Below, one piece after another: positions 57,485 through 64,000 of a stretch of DNA of 64,000 nucleotides. A program made the translations under genes and the position numbers. Numbering within the stretch: the stretch's first letter is position 1; every line of letters begins with the position of its first letter. The stretch lies in contig JAQUBZ010000002.1 of the NCBI GenBank assembly GCA_028686425.1, positions 1 to 64,000 on the forward strand, read 5' to 3'. The DNA is from Bacteroidales bacterium (lineage in GTDB: Bacteria > Bacteroidota > Bacteroidia > Bacteroidales > UBA932). A model generated the notes under the pieces. The model was not told the origin of the DNA. It did no database searches and was given only the letters and a program-made list of their open reading frames with translations.

Positions 57485-58581
57485 TTGTTTAGTGCTGTTA
57501 TTACTGTATCAATCTCTTCCCGGGTCATTACCGGGCTCATCGGCAAGCTCAGTTCTTCTTCATGAATCTGCTCTGTGACAGGAAGTGACATTTCATTCCA
57601 TTGTTTGTAACACTCTTGTTTGTGAGGAGGAGTCGGATAATGGATGATAGTTTGTATTTCGCTGTCTGTCAAATAATTCTGTAAACCATCTCTTTCCCTG
57701 CATCTGATAGGGAAAATATGAAATACGTGTTGATTCCAATCGAATATCTTCGGAAGGATGATATTAGGATTTGTGATACTGTCTATATAATATTTTGCCA
57801 CTTGTTTGCGCAATGCTATATCATCGTCCAAATGTTTCAGTTTCACATTGAGTATTGCTGCCTGAATCTCATCGAGGCGGCTGTTACGTCCGGTGTATTG
57901 GAATATGTACTTTTTGTAAGAGCCGTAATTTGCCAATGCACGAACCGTTTTTGCAAGTTTTTCGTCATTGGTGGTGACAGCACCGGCATCTCCCAAAGCT
58001 CCCAGATTCTTGCCTGGATAGAATGAATGCCCTGCTGCATCACCGATTGAACCGGTCTTCTTCCCTTGATAAATACATCCGTGTGCCTGAGCGTTATCTT
58101 CAATCAATTTCAGATTGTATTTTTTGCAAATCTCGCCAATTCTGTCAGTATAAGCACATTGTCCGTAAAGATGAACAATACAGACGGCTTTTGTCTTCGG
58201 GGTGACAGCTTCTTCTATTTTTGAATCATCGATTTGGTATGTCTCAATGGATGGTTCCACAAAGACAGGTTTCAATCCATTTTCGGTTATGGCCAAGATT
58301 GTTGCAATGTATGTATTTGCGGGAACAATTACTTCATCGCCCTGCTTCATTACTCCCATTTCAATGTATGCCCTGAAAATCCAGATTAGAGCATCAAGGC
58401 CGTTTGCGCAGCCGATGCAATATTCAGTACCGATGTATTTGGCATAATCGGTCTCAAATCTTTCGTTCTCTCTGCCTTGAAGGTACCATCCTGAATCGAC
58501 AGTACGTAACACTGCTTCATGAATCTCATCAGCATATTTGGCTGTAACCTTTTGTAAATCAAGAAATTTAATCATTGTCAT
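57472..58581 (-). CDS. fdtB: DegT/DnrJ/EryC1-type sugar aminotransferase (FdtB/QdtB-like)
   Basis: 369 residues (or 367 if the second Met, 58575, is used). PLP enzyme: the Schiff-base Lys is in [15 protein letters not shown], with [12 protein letters not shown] and DNAQAHG also present. The best-fitting group makes dTDP-3-amino-3,6-dideoxyhexoses from the 3-keto sugar, and the FdtA-type genes upstream in the operon support this. Overlaps both neighbours by 13-14 bases. The choice between galacto (Fuc3N) and gluco (Qui3N) products cannot be made here. Confidence 0.85.
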   Translation of the reverse strand: MTMIKFLDLQKVTAKYADEIHEAVLRTVDSGWYLQGRENERFETDYAKYIGTEYCIGCANGLDALIWIFRAYIEMGVMKQGDEVIVPANTYIATILAITENGLKPVFVEPSIETYQIDDSKIEEAVTPKTKAVCIVHLYGQCAYTDRIGEICKKYNLKLIEDNAQAHGCIYQGKKTGSIGDAAGHSFYPGKNLGALGDAGAVTTNDEKLAKTVRALANYGSYKKYIFQYTGRNSRLDEIQAAILNVKLKHLDDDIALRKQVAKYYIDSITNPNIILPKIFDWNQHVFHIFPIRCRERDGLQNYLTDSEIQTIIHYPTPPHKQECYKQWNEMSLPVTEQIHEEELSLPMSPVMTREEIDTVITALNKWGE

Positions 58582-59194
58582 AATCGTCTAATTTAAATAT
58601 TTCACCGTGTCCGGGATAGACAGTCAGTCCCTTGTTGTGATAAGTTGAAAGTAATTTGGAGATACTACTTCTCATTTGTTCGTATGAGCCGAATCTTTTA
58701 TTGGTAAATAACTTATACTTCATAATGGTGTCTCCGGTGAAAAGTATATTATTCAGAGTAAAACACATTGAGCCACCTGTGTGCCCCGGTGTCATAATAA
58801 ATTCGATCGAGATATAGTTCCAATCCAAAATATCTTTGTCATGGACCGTAATATCCACTTTTTTAACTTTGTATTGGTAGTCAGGATCATCCATATAAAA
58901 TCTGAAATAAGCATCACTCGAATGAGGTAATTCTTGAGCGCATTTTTCAGAACATACAATCTTCGTGAAGGGATATTTTTCGATTAGTGCATTACAACCC
59001 CATGTATGGTCGGTATGTTCGTGTGTGAGAACGATATAGTCGAGAGAGTATCTCCCCGATTCGATAAAATCAATTTCGCGCAGGCTGTGTTCACTTCCGG
59101 GGTCAATCACGATACAATGTCTTATCGAATTGTCATAAATTATGTAACAATTGGAAGACATCAAGTCATTGACATATCGTATCACATTAATCAT
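58568..59194 (-). CDS. Metallo-beta-lactamase-fold hydrolase
   Basis: 208 residues from ATG 59194, one base after the KAS III stop; a GTG at 59215 would overlap it. Zinc ligands: THEHTDH (HxHxDH), TPGHTGG, FTGDT and the late PGHGE. Glyoxalase II-like size. In this operon, next to a condensing enzyme and ACP, a thioesterase role (releasing or editing acyl groups) is the simplest idea, but this is inference; the family also includes unrelated hydrolases. Confidence 0.85.
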   Translation of the reverse strand: MINVIRYVNDLMSSNCYIIYDNSIRHCIVIDPGSEHSLREIDFIESGRYSLDYIVLTHEHTDHTWGCNALIEKYPFTKIVCSEKCAQELPHSSDAYFRFYMDDPDYQYKVKKVDITVHDKDILDWNYISIEFIMTPGHTGGSMCFTLNNILFTGDTIMKYKLFTNKRFGSYEQMRSSISKLLSTYHNKGLTVYPGHGEIFKLDDYDND

Positions 59195-59195
59195 A

Positions 59196-60197
59196 TTAAA
59201 AAAACAAAGCAACACCGCCCCATGTATAACCTAACCCCTGGGCTACAGATAATACCTTGGTACCCTGCTTGATAGAACCATCTTGCAAGGCATGGACAAT
59301 AGCAATAGGTATGGTGGAGGAGACAGTATTTCCGCTATTCTCAAAACAGCAATAGTACTTATCTTCAGGGATGTGCAACTTCCGTCTCTGTAATTCGGCA
59401 ATATATTTATTGGCCTGATGAAAAATGTGCAGATCTATATCTTCAAGAGCGATGTGATTTCTTTTGAGTACGTCATCTGTCACCTCAGGGATGCGGTCAA
59501 GGGTATAATTCAAGATTTCCGGACCATTCATATAAATGAAGTCTGATGAATTGGGGTTCCCGAAGTCGTCAAAAATCAAGTCGTTAAGTGGTTGTCTGTG
59601 GCGTGCACCACCGGTCCTGACTATCAGATTGTCAGCTCCCGAACCGTCTGTTCCGAAACTGAATTCTCCAATTGAGGCAATCCCTTCCGTGCTTATGATT
59701 GAAGCACTTGCTCCATCTCCGAAAATTGTCCTGTTTCCTTTATCTCGAGGGTGCATGTATTTGGAGTAGGTTTCGGCAGTGAGAAGGAGGATATTTTTAG
59801 CAATACCTGCAAAAATAAGCCCTTTTGCCACCGACAGTGAAGCTATGAATCCTGAACAGCCTAAATTTATATCCAGCACACCGATCTTTTTGGAAAGACC
59901 GAGCCTGTTCTGAATCAGACAGGCCGTTGTCGGGAGAATGTAATCGGGGCTTTCAGAGCAGAATATGCAGTAATCCACCTCGCTGCAATCAGTTTTGTGC
60001 TCAGAAAATAATGTCTCTGCCGCATTTACGGCAAGATCGGCAGCTGTCTCGTCATCTCGAGTGATGTGCCTTGTCTTGATTCCCAGTTTTTTTTCGATTT
60101 TTGCCTCGGTCCATTCCGGGAAATCATTGGCCAATTGAGCATTATCCACGATTGTCTCTGGCAGATAATATGATATGTCTTTAATATATGCTTCCAT
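59196..60197 (-). CDS. 3-oxoacyl-ACP synthase III-like condensing enzyme
   Basis: 333 residues from ATG 60197 (54 upstream codons of the frame lie within the SDR gene). FabH-type thiolase fold with the full triad: Cys114 (NLGCSGF), His260 (FHQAN) and Asn290 (NSGNT). It would condense an acyl-CoA with malonyl-ACP. Set between an ACP/SDR pair and an MBL hydrolase inside a polysaccharide operon, so it is unlikely to be the housekeeping FabH. Confidence 0.9.
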   Translation of the reverse strand: MEAYIKDISYYLPETIVDNAQLANDFPEWTEAKIEKKLGIKTRHITRDDETAADLAVNAAETLFSEHKTDCSEVDYCIFCSESPDYILPTTACLIQNRLGLSKKIGVLDINLGCSGFIASLSVAKGLIFAGIAKNILLLTAETYSKYMHPRDKGNRTIFGDGASASIISTEGIASIGEFSFGTDGSGADNLIVRTGGARHRQPLNDLIFDDFGNPNSSDFIYMNGPEILNYTLDRIPEVTDDVLKRNHIALEDIDLHIFHQANKYIAELQRRKLHIPEDKYYCCFENSGNTVSSTIPIAIVHALQDGSIKQGTKVLSVAQGLGYTWGGVALFF

Positions 60198-60205
60198 TCT
60201 TATAT

Positions 60206-60952
60206 TTATGCAATACAATAGCCCCCATCTATTAATAAATTTATTCCTGTTACCCAGCTTGATGCGTCGGAAAGAAGATAGATTGCTCCGTTTGCAATAT
60301 CCGAAGTCGTTCCGAGTCGCTTGAGCGGGTAAATATCTTCCGGGTGCTCTACTTCCCAAATCATGTCATCAAACATTTTAGTCATTTCCGTTTGAATAAA
60401 TGCCGGACAGATGGCATTTACCCTGATATTCTGGGGTGCAAGTTCAAGTGCCGCATCTTTAACAAAGCCGGAAATGGCTCCTTTTGAAGCTGCGTACATA
60501 CCTTCTCCAGGCTTCGACTTATATACACCGGATAAGGATGCGATGTATATAAGTGATGACTGTTTCAGAAATTTCTTTTTTTTCAAAAGTTGGGCCGTTA
60601 AAAGAATAGGAGAGATCTCATTAATATTGACTATCTCTTCCAGAATATCGCGTGTAATGAATTTAACCTGTGACAACTTTGCGATACCTGCACAAAAAGC
60701 ACAGCCGTTGAGTGTTGGAGTATTATTTGCAATTTTATCAATGCCTTCCTGAGTGGATAAGTCTGCGGCGATAACAGTGTGTCCTGTACCACTTAACGAT
60801 TGGAAAGTCTCATCAAGGCGCGTCTCGTTTCTTCCTGTAATGACAAGTCTGGCCCCCATGTCGGCGCAGGCGGCTGCAATACCTCTTCCGATACCTGAAG
60901 ATGCTCCGGTAACCAGAATTATTTTCCCCTCTAATGAAAAAGGATTATGCAT
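60206..60952 (-). CDS. SDR oxidoreductase, FabG-like
   Basis: 248 residues. Classical SDR: GASSGIGRG cofactor loop (about 16-24), catalytic Ser in YIASLSG and the Tyr-Lys pair in YAASKGA, and a SWVTGINLLIDGGY end. Probably reduces the 3-ketoacyl-ACP made by the adjacent KAS III to 3-hydroxyacyl-ACP; a nucleotide-sugar reductase is the alternative. Starts 2 bases after the ACP stop. Confidence 0.88.
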   Translation of the reverse strand: MHNPFSLEGKIILVTGASSGIGRGIAAACADMGARLVITGRNETRLDETFQSLSGTGHTVIAADLSTQEGIDKIANNTPTLNGCAFCAGIAKLSQVKFITRDILEEIVNINEISPILLTAQLLKKKKFLKQSSLIYIASLSGVYKSKPGEGMYAASKGAISGFVKDAALELAPQNIRVNAICPAFIQTEMTKMFDDMIWEVEHPEDIYPLKRLGTTSDIANGAIYLLSDASSWVTGINLLIDGGYCIA

Positions 60953-60954
60953 AA

Positions 60955-61182
60955 TTATTTGCTGATTGCCAGATTAAATAAGTCCTCAATAGTGTTGCTG
61001 TTGCGCAAATCGGCTCCTGTGATTCGTTTTTCCAATTGTTCATCAACCATTGCAATGATAGAAAGGGCGGTCAGAGACCCCCATTCATCCAAATTTTTGA
61101 ACTCCGTTGTCGGAGTAAATAATTCAATCGGAGTCTCGTCAAATTCTTCAGCAAAAGCTGTAACAAATTCATTTAATGTCAT
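60955..61182 (-). CDS. Acyl carrier protein, atypical
   Basis: 75 residues. Four-helix ACP with the phosphopantetheine Ser36 in DEWGSLTAL; the canonical D-S-L is replaced by G-S-L after a Trp, typical of specialised ACPs rather than the fatty-acid synthase ACP. Located between the malonyltransferase and the SDR reductase, with 2- and 14-base gaps, it is the likely carrier of this cluster. Confidence 0.88.
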   Translation of the reverse strand: MTLNEFVTAFAEEFDETPIELFTPTTEFKNLDEWGSLTALSIIAMVDEQLEKRITGADLRNSNTIEDLFNLAISK

Positions 61183-61196
61183 ATCAATTATTGATT

Positions 61197-62123
61197 TTAG
61201 TTATTAGTTGTGTTTATATTTTTTAAATTAGAATAATTCCAAATTGAGTCGGTATGCTTGTCCGGATACATTCTGGATACTATTTTTTGAAGAGTGTCAT
61301 CTGTCCCTATCTCGTAAAATTCGTCTATTCCATCTCGTACCATATTGTTAACCATCGATGTCCACTGCACTCCGTGAGTGATATGAGCTATCAGATTTTG
61401 TCTTATTTCTTCAGTATTAGTGTGGACTTCTCCGTCAACACATTGATATATAGGTGTTCGCGGTGTCATAAATCGTGTTTTTCGGATAATGTCTCCTAAT
61501 TCAGTCTCAGCTTCTCTCATGTATGGTGTATGGAAACTGCCACTAATCATAAGAGGAACGGCCTTTTTTGCTCCTTCTTTCATAAATGCCTTACAAGCAG
61601 TCCTGATACCTTTTTTGGATCCTGAAATGACAACTTGACCGGGACCGTTGAAATTTGCAATATAAATTGGTTCACCTGTTTCGTCCCATATCTCATTGAT
61701 GCGCTTTGCTACATATTCTTCAGACAATCCTATCACTGCTCCCATAGCAGTAGAATATTTTTCACAAACTTTCTGGCCGATAACGGCTCTGTTGAACACA
61801 AGATTCAGACCATCCTCAAAAGAGATACAACCATTAACCACAAGAGCTGCAAACTCTCCCAAAGAGTGACCTGCCACAGCATCGGACTTGAAGGCATCTT
61901 GCACGGTTGCAAGTATCACTTCGTATAAAAACACGGCAGGTTGTGTATTTTTGGTTTCTAACAAGTCCTCTTCGGTCCCGTAAAACATGACATCCGAAAT
62001 CCTCCTTCCAAAATATTCGTTGGCTCTTTCGAACATCTCCTTTGCTTTCGGGAACTTTTCGTAAAGTTCTCTGCCCATACCTTCTCTCTGACACCCTTGC
62101 CCCGGAAATATAAAAGCTTTCAT
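61197..62123 (-). CDS. ACP S-malonyltransferase-like (FabD)
   Basis: 308 residues. Loads malonyl from CoA to an ACP. PGQGCQREGMG start, GHSLGEFAALV with nucleophile Ser87, the NRAVIGQ segment with the carboxylate-binding Arg expected for malonyl, and catalytic His in SGSFHTPYM. Full length. It follows the hexapeptide acyltransferase gene by one base. It might be the organism's only FabD, but the setting suggests a dedicated copy. Confidence 0.9.
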   Translation of the reverse strand: MKAFIFPGQGCQREGMGRELYEKFPKAKEMFERANEYFGRRISDVMFYGTEEDLLETKNTQPAVFLYEVILATVQDAFKSDAVAGHSLGEFAALVVNGCISFEDGLNLVFNRAVIGQKVCEKYSTAMGAVIGLSEEYVAKRINEIWDETGEPIYIANFNGPGQVVISGSKKGIRTACKAFMKEGAKKAVPLMISGSFHTPYMREAETELGDIIRKTRFMTPRTPIYQCVDGEVHTNTEEIRQNLIAHITHGVQWTSMVNNMVRDGIDEFYEIGTDDTLQKIVSRMYPDKHTDSIWNYSNLKNINTTNN

Positions 62124-62124
62124 G

Positions 62125-62757
62125 TTATTCTAATTTTTTCGCCGGATTACCAACTACTGTTTCATTATCCTTAACTTTCCTGACAACCACACTTGCTGCA
62201 CCCACCACGCTTTCGGTGCCTATTTTAACTTTAGGATAAACGAGTGTACCGGTGTATATAGTCGATTTATCCGATATTTCGTTCATTCCACAAAGGGTGC
62301 AGTTTACAAACAAATGGTTAAAGTTTCCTATTTTAGTATCGTGCCCGATGTTGCATAAATCCTGTATGATATTATGATTTCCAATGACCGTATTGGCCGA
62401 AATAGTGGAGAAAGCACCGATGAGGTTTCCTTTCCCCAATGAAGCTGTCGAAAAAACATTGGAATACGGATGAATTACATTTACAAACTCACATCCTTTC
62501 TCCGTCATCTCACCAACGATTGATGCTCGTATATCATAATCTGCAATAGGACAAATAAACACCTGATTATCAGAAATATGGAACTTATTGTAGCTTCCTT
62601 CAACGTGTGCATCGTATGGGTATTCGGCCTTAAAGTCATTCCCAGGCAGGATAATACCGGCTACAGACCACATAGTGCCACTTTCTTTCATTAAAGTCGC
62701 ATATTCAAATGCAATCTGAGCCAAAGGGCCCTCGCCTATGATATAGAGTTGTGTCAT
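62125..62757 (-). CDS. NeuD/PglD-type hexapeptide acyltransferase
   Basis: 210 residues. N-terminal PglD-like Rossmann part (LYIIGEGPLAQIAFEYA) and C-terminal left-handed beta helix with hexapeptide turns (IGAFSTISANTVIGNHNIIQDLCNIGHDTKIG); catalytic His in NIGHDT. Relatives N-acylate the amino group of nucleotide-linked amino sugars. Here it is placed between the ketoisomerase fusion and the ACP genes, so it may transfer the acyl group built by the cluster. Start overlaps the preceding stop (ATGA). Confidence 0.87.
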   Translation of the reverse strand: MTQLYIIGEGPLAQIAFEYATLMKESGTMWSVAGIILPGNDFKAEYPYDAHVEGSYNKFHISDNQVFICPIADYDIRASIVGEMTEKGCEFVNVIHPYSNVFSTASLGKGNLIGAFSTISANTVIGNHNIIQDLCNIGHDTKIGNFNHLFVNCTLCGMNEISDKSTIYTGTLVYPKVKIGTESVVGAASVVVRKVKDNETVVGNPAKKLE

Positions 62758-63737
62758 CGTTGCAAATTTAATAACTTCTCAATCTTTGCCCTATTGAGGA
62801 CAAAATCCTCCTTAGTGAGTGTCATCGTGTAGTAAATGCCTTTAGTATCTTCAAGTGTCCCCGAAATGACCATGCCAATCATTTTGTTGAATTTCAAAAC
62901 TTTTCTATTGTCCCTATGACAACCGTCATATCCGTTTTCAAGTTCCATACCAAAAGTGTCGAAAGCGATGTTTCTCGGAATAATAGAAGAAGCCACTACG
63001 TCATTGACACTTGTCCCTTGAGTGCAAAGCCAACTGCCACTTGTAAAAATCTTATCTTTCCATCGTATGCTGTAAAGTCTGTTAAGTGCGAAAGGCTTGT
63101 TGTCTCTGCTAAAGATAAAATAGTAATCCAATCCCTCTTTTTCCCGCTGTTTATAATTGTGTATCCATTGTATTTGTAATTCTATGTCTGGAGATGTATC
63201 GTGTATGAATTGAGATAAATGAGGATCTGTGCGAAGTTTCAATATGAATGCGGCATCATTTTCATTGACAAGACGAACATCTATTCCATACATCCGAGTT
63301 TCAAAATCGGATGGAAGCAATTTTTTCTTATAGCCTAAAAAATTAGGATAGTCTCTGATATAGTCAGCTTCGTCATAGGTCTCGGATGCCAATACAAGAC
63401 AAACCGAACCTGAAGAGAAGTTATTCAATTCACGCCATATTCCCGGGACGACATACAATCCCTGGTACGGACGATTGAGGGTAAATGTCTTCTTGTGATA
63501 ACCATCATCCAATATGACGTCAAAACATCCGCTTGCCGCTATTATTAACTGCCGCAGTTGTCTATGTGCGTGTGCCCCGCGTTCTTCGCCACCCGGAATA
63601 TCGTAGAGATAATAGGCCCGTTTAATGTCGAAGGGGATTGTAGAATTATTTTCGACAACTGTAATATTCCCTTTGCGGTCGCTATGATGGCGATCCAATT
63701 CAATGACATGACAATCATTTATTGTTGAGCTATTCAT
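62754..63737 (-). CDS. FdtA/QdtA-type 3,4-ketoisomerase fused to a GNAT domain
   Basis: 327 residues. Residues 1-137 are a WxcM-like cupin of the dTDP-4-keto-6-deoxyglucose 3,4-ketoisomerase family, with the catalytic pair in ERGAHAHRQL and the FDVILDDG and WRELNNFS strands. Residues about 150-327 form a RimJ/RimL-like GNAT acetyltransferase (RLVNENDAAFILKLRTDP start). Known bifunctional relatives join the cupin to a hexapeptide acyltransferase; a C-terminal GNAT partner is different. Overlaps the upstream paralogue by 8 bases and the next gene by 4. Confidence 0.85.
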   Translation of the reverse strand: MNSSTINDCHVIELDRHHSDRKGNITVVENNSTIPFDIKRAYYLYDIPGGEERGAHAHRQLRQLIIAASGCFDVILDDGYHKKTFTLNRPYQGLYVVPGIWRELNNFSSGSVCLVLASETYDEADYIRDYPNFLGYKKKLLPSDFETRMYGIDVRLVNENDAAFILKLRTDPHLSQFIHDTSPDIELQIQWIHNYKQREKEGLDYYFIFSRDNKPFALNRLYSIRWKDKIFTSGSWLCTQGTSVNDVVASSIIPRNIAFDTFGMELENGYDGCHRDNRKVLKFNKMIGMVISGTLEDTKGIYYTMTLTKEDFVLNRAKIEKLLNLQR

Positions 63738-64000
63738 GTTCGACCTCCTTCAAAAAGTTATCATAATTGCGTATGTAGTCACTCTCATCATATTTTGTAG
63801 AAGACAAAATCAAAGCAAGAGAATTGGTCGAGAAATTGTTAAGCTCTCTCCATGTTCTATTCGGGATATATAATCCATAATATGATCGATTTAAAGAAAA
63901 GGTTTTTTTCTCTTTTCCATCATCAAGAATAACATCAAAACTTCCTGAAAGGGCAATTATGCACTCTTGATTCTCCCTATAAGCATGCCCTCCGCGAGCT
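63730..64000 (-). CDS. FdtA/QdtA-type 3,4-ketoisomerase paralogue, 5' end outside window
   Basis: The last 89 codons of a second cupin ketoisomerase, closely related to the cupin half of the next gene (shared SGxFDVILDDG, KKTFxLNR, WRELNNFS, YDExDYIR and YxNFL). It ends after LKEVEHE with no fused domain. The active-site motif reads RGGHAYR, so the second conserved His of HAH is Tyr. This may mean altered activity or specificity. The start and N-terminus lie beyond the right edge. Confidence 0.8.
   Translation of the reverse strand, partial: ARGGHAYRENQECIIALSGSFDVILDDGKEKKTFSLNRSYYGLYIPNRTWRELNNFSTNSLALILSSTKYDESDYIRNYDNFLKEVEHE

Noticed and set aside
1-64000. tRNA, rRNA, CRISPR arrays, insertion sequences
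   Set aside because: I looked in the intergenic regions and saw no cloverleaf-type sequence, spaced direct repeats or terminal inverted repeats with a transposase.

Overview
The window is a stretch of chromosome from a member of the Bacteroidota, most likely order Bacteroidales. The evidence is a SusC/SusD outer-membrane pair, the methylmalonyl-CoA mutase pair, DUF4783, DUF5683 and CCC-motif-type proteins, a long-form urocanate hydratase, a lytic transglycosylase/DUF5683/ParB/ParA string, and many upstream regions carrying the Bacteroidales -7 element TAnnTTTG, sometimes with TTTG about 20 bp upstream. Family or genus cannot be fixed from the sequence alone. Genes are tightly packed: no gene-free stretch exceeds about 210 bases, and I found no rRNA, tRNA, CRISPR array, insertion sequence or prophage.

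Layout. 1-6,400: end of a helix-hairpin-helix protein, rsmI, tdk, an ABC exporter (ATPase plus permease), a two-gene 5'-nucleotidase and a DUF4783 protein. 6,400-16,600: rlmH, a giant NtrY-like histidine kinase, der, an NtrC-like regulator without an output HTH, cmk-ispH, efp and a transglutaminase-like lipoprotein. 16,600-20,700: acyl-CoA ligase, acyltransferase and topoisomerase IV subunit B. 20,900-33,100: metabolic and glycan-use block with SusCD, an alpha/beta esterase, mutAB and a GH89 alpha-N-acetylglucosaminidase. 33,200-43,200: rpsU, hutU, xer-hpf, small membrane protein, lipoate ligase, PAP2 phosphatase, obg, adk, hpt, purE and a truncated HHH/beta-barrel protein. 43,200-51,000: mltD, DUF5683, parB, parA, a lipid kinase and a YfhO membrane protein.

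51,000-64,000 is a surface polysaccharide locus running off the right edge. It holds glycosyltransferases, a methyltransferase, an acyltransferase, a Wzx-type flippase, and genes for an amino-deoxy sugar: two FdtA/QdtA-type 3,4-ketoisomerases (one fused to a GNAT domain), a DegT-type aminotransferase and a NeuD-type hexapeptide acyltransferase. Set inside the same apparent operon is a small acyl-carrier-protein assembly line: FabD-like malonyltransferase, ACP, FabG-like reductase, KAS III-like condensing enzyme and a metallo-beta-lactamase-fold hydrolase, with no dehydratase or enoyl reductase. The most economical reading is a dedicated route making a short 3-hydroxyacyl-ACP (such as 3-hydroxybutyryl) to N-acylate a 3-amino-3,6-dideoxyhexose of the glycan. 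This is the best candidate in the window for an under-described system.

Other points of note: a probable one-base frameshift splitting the end of a family 2 glycosyltransferase gene (51,135-51,139), a beta-barrel gene cut short where it meets mltD (43,166), a nine-G tract early in susC, very strong Shine-Dalgarno sequences on rpsU and hpf in a phylum that mostly lacks them, several palindromes over promoters, and 3'-end overlap in seven of nine convergent gene pairs. Several starts were moved inward from the longest reading frame, as noted in each entry.
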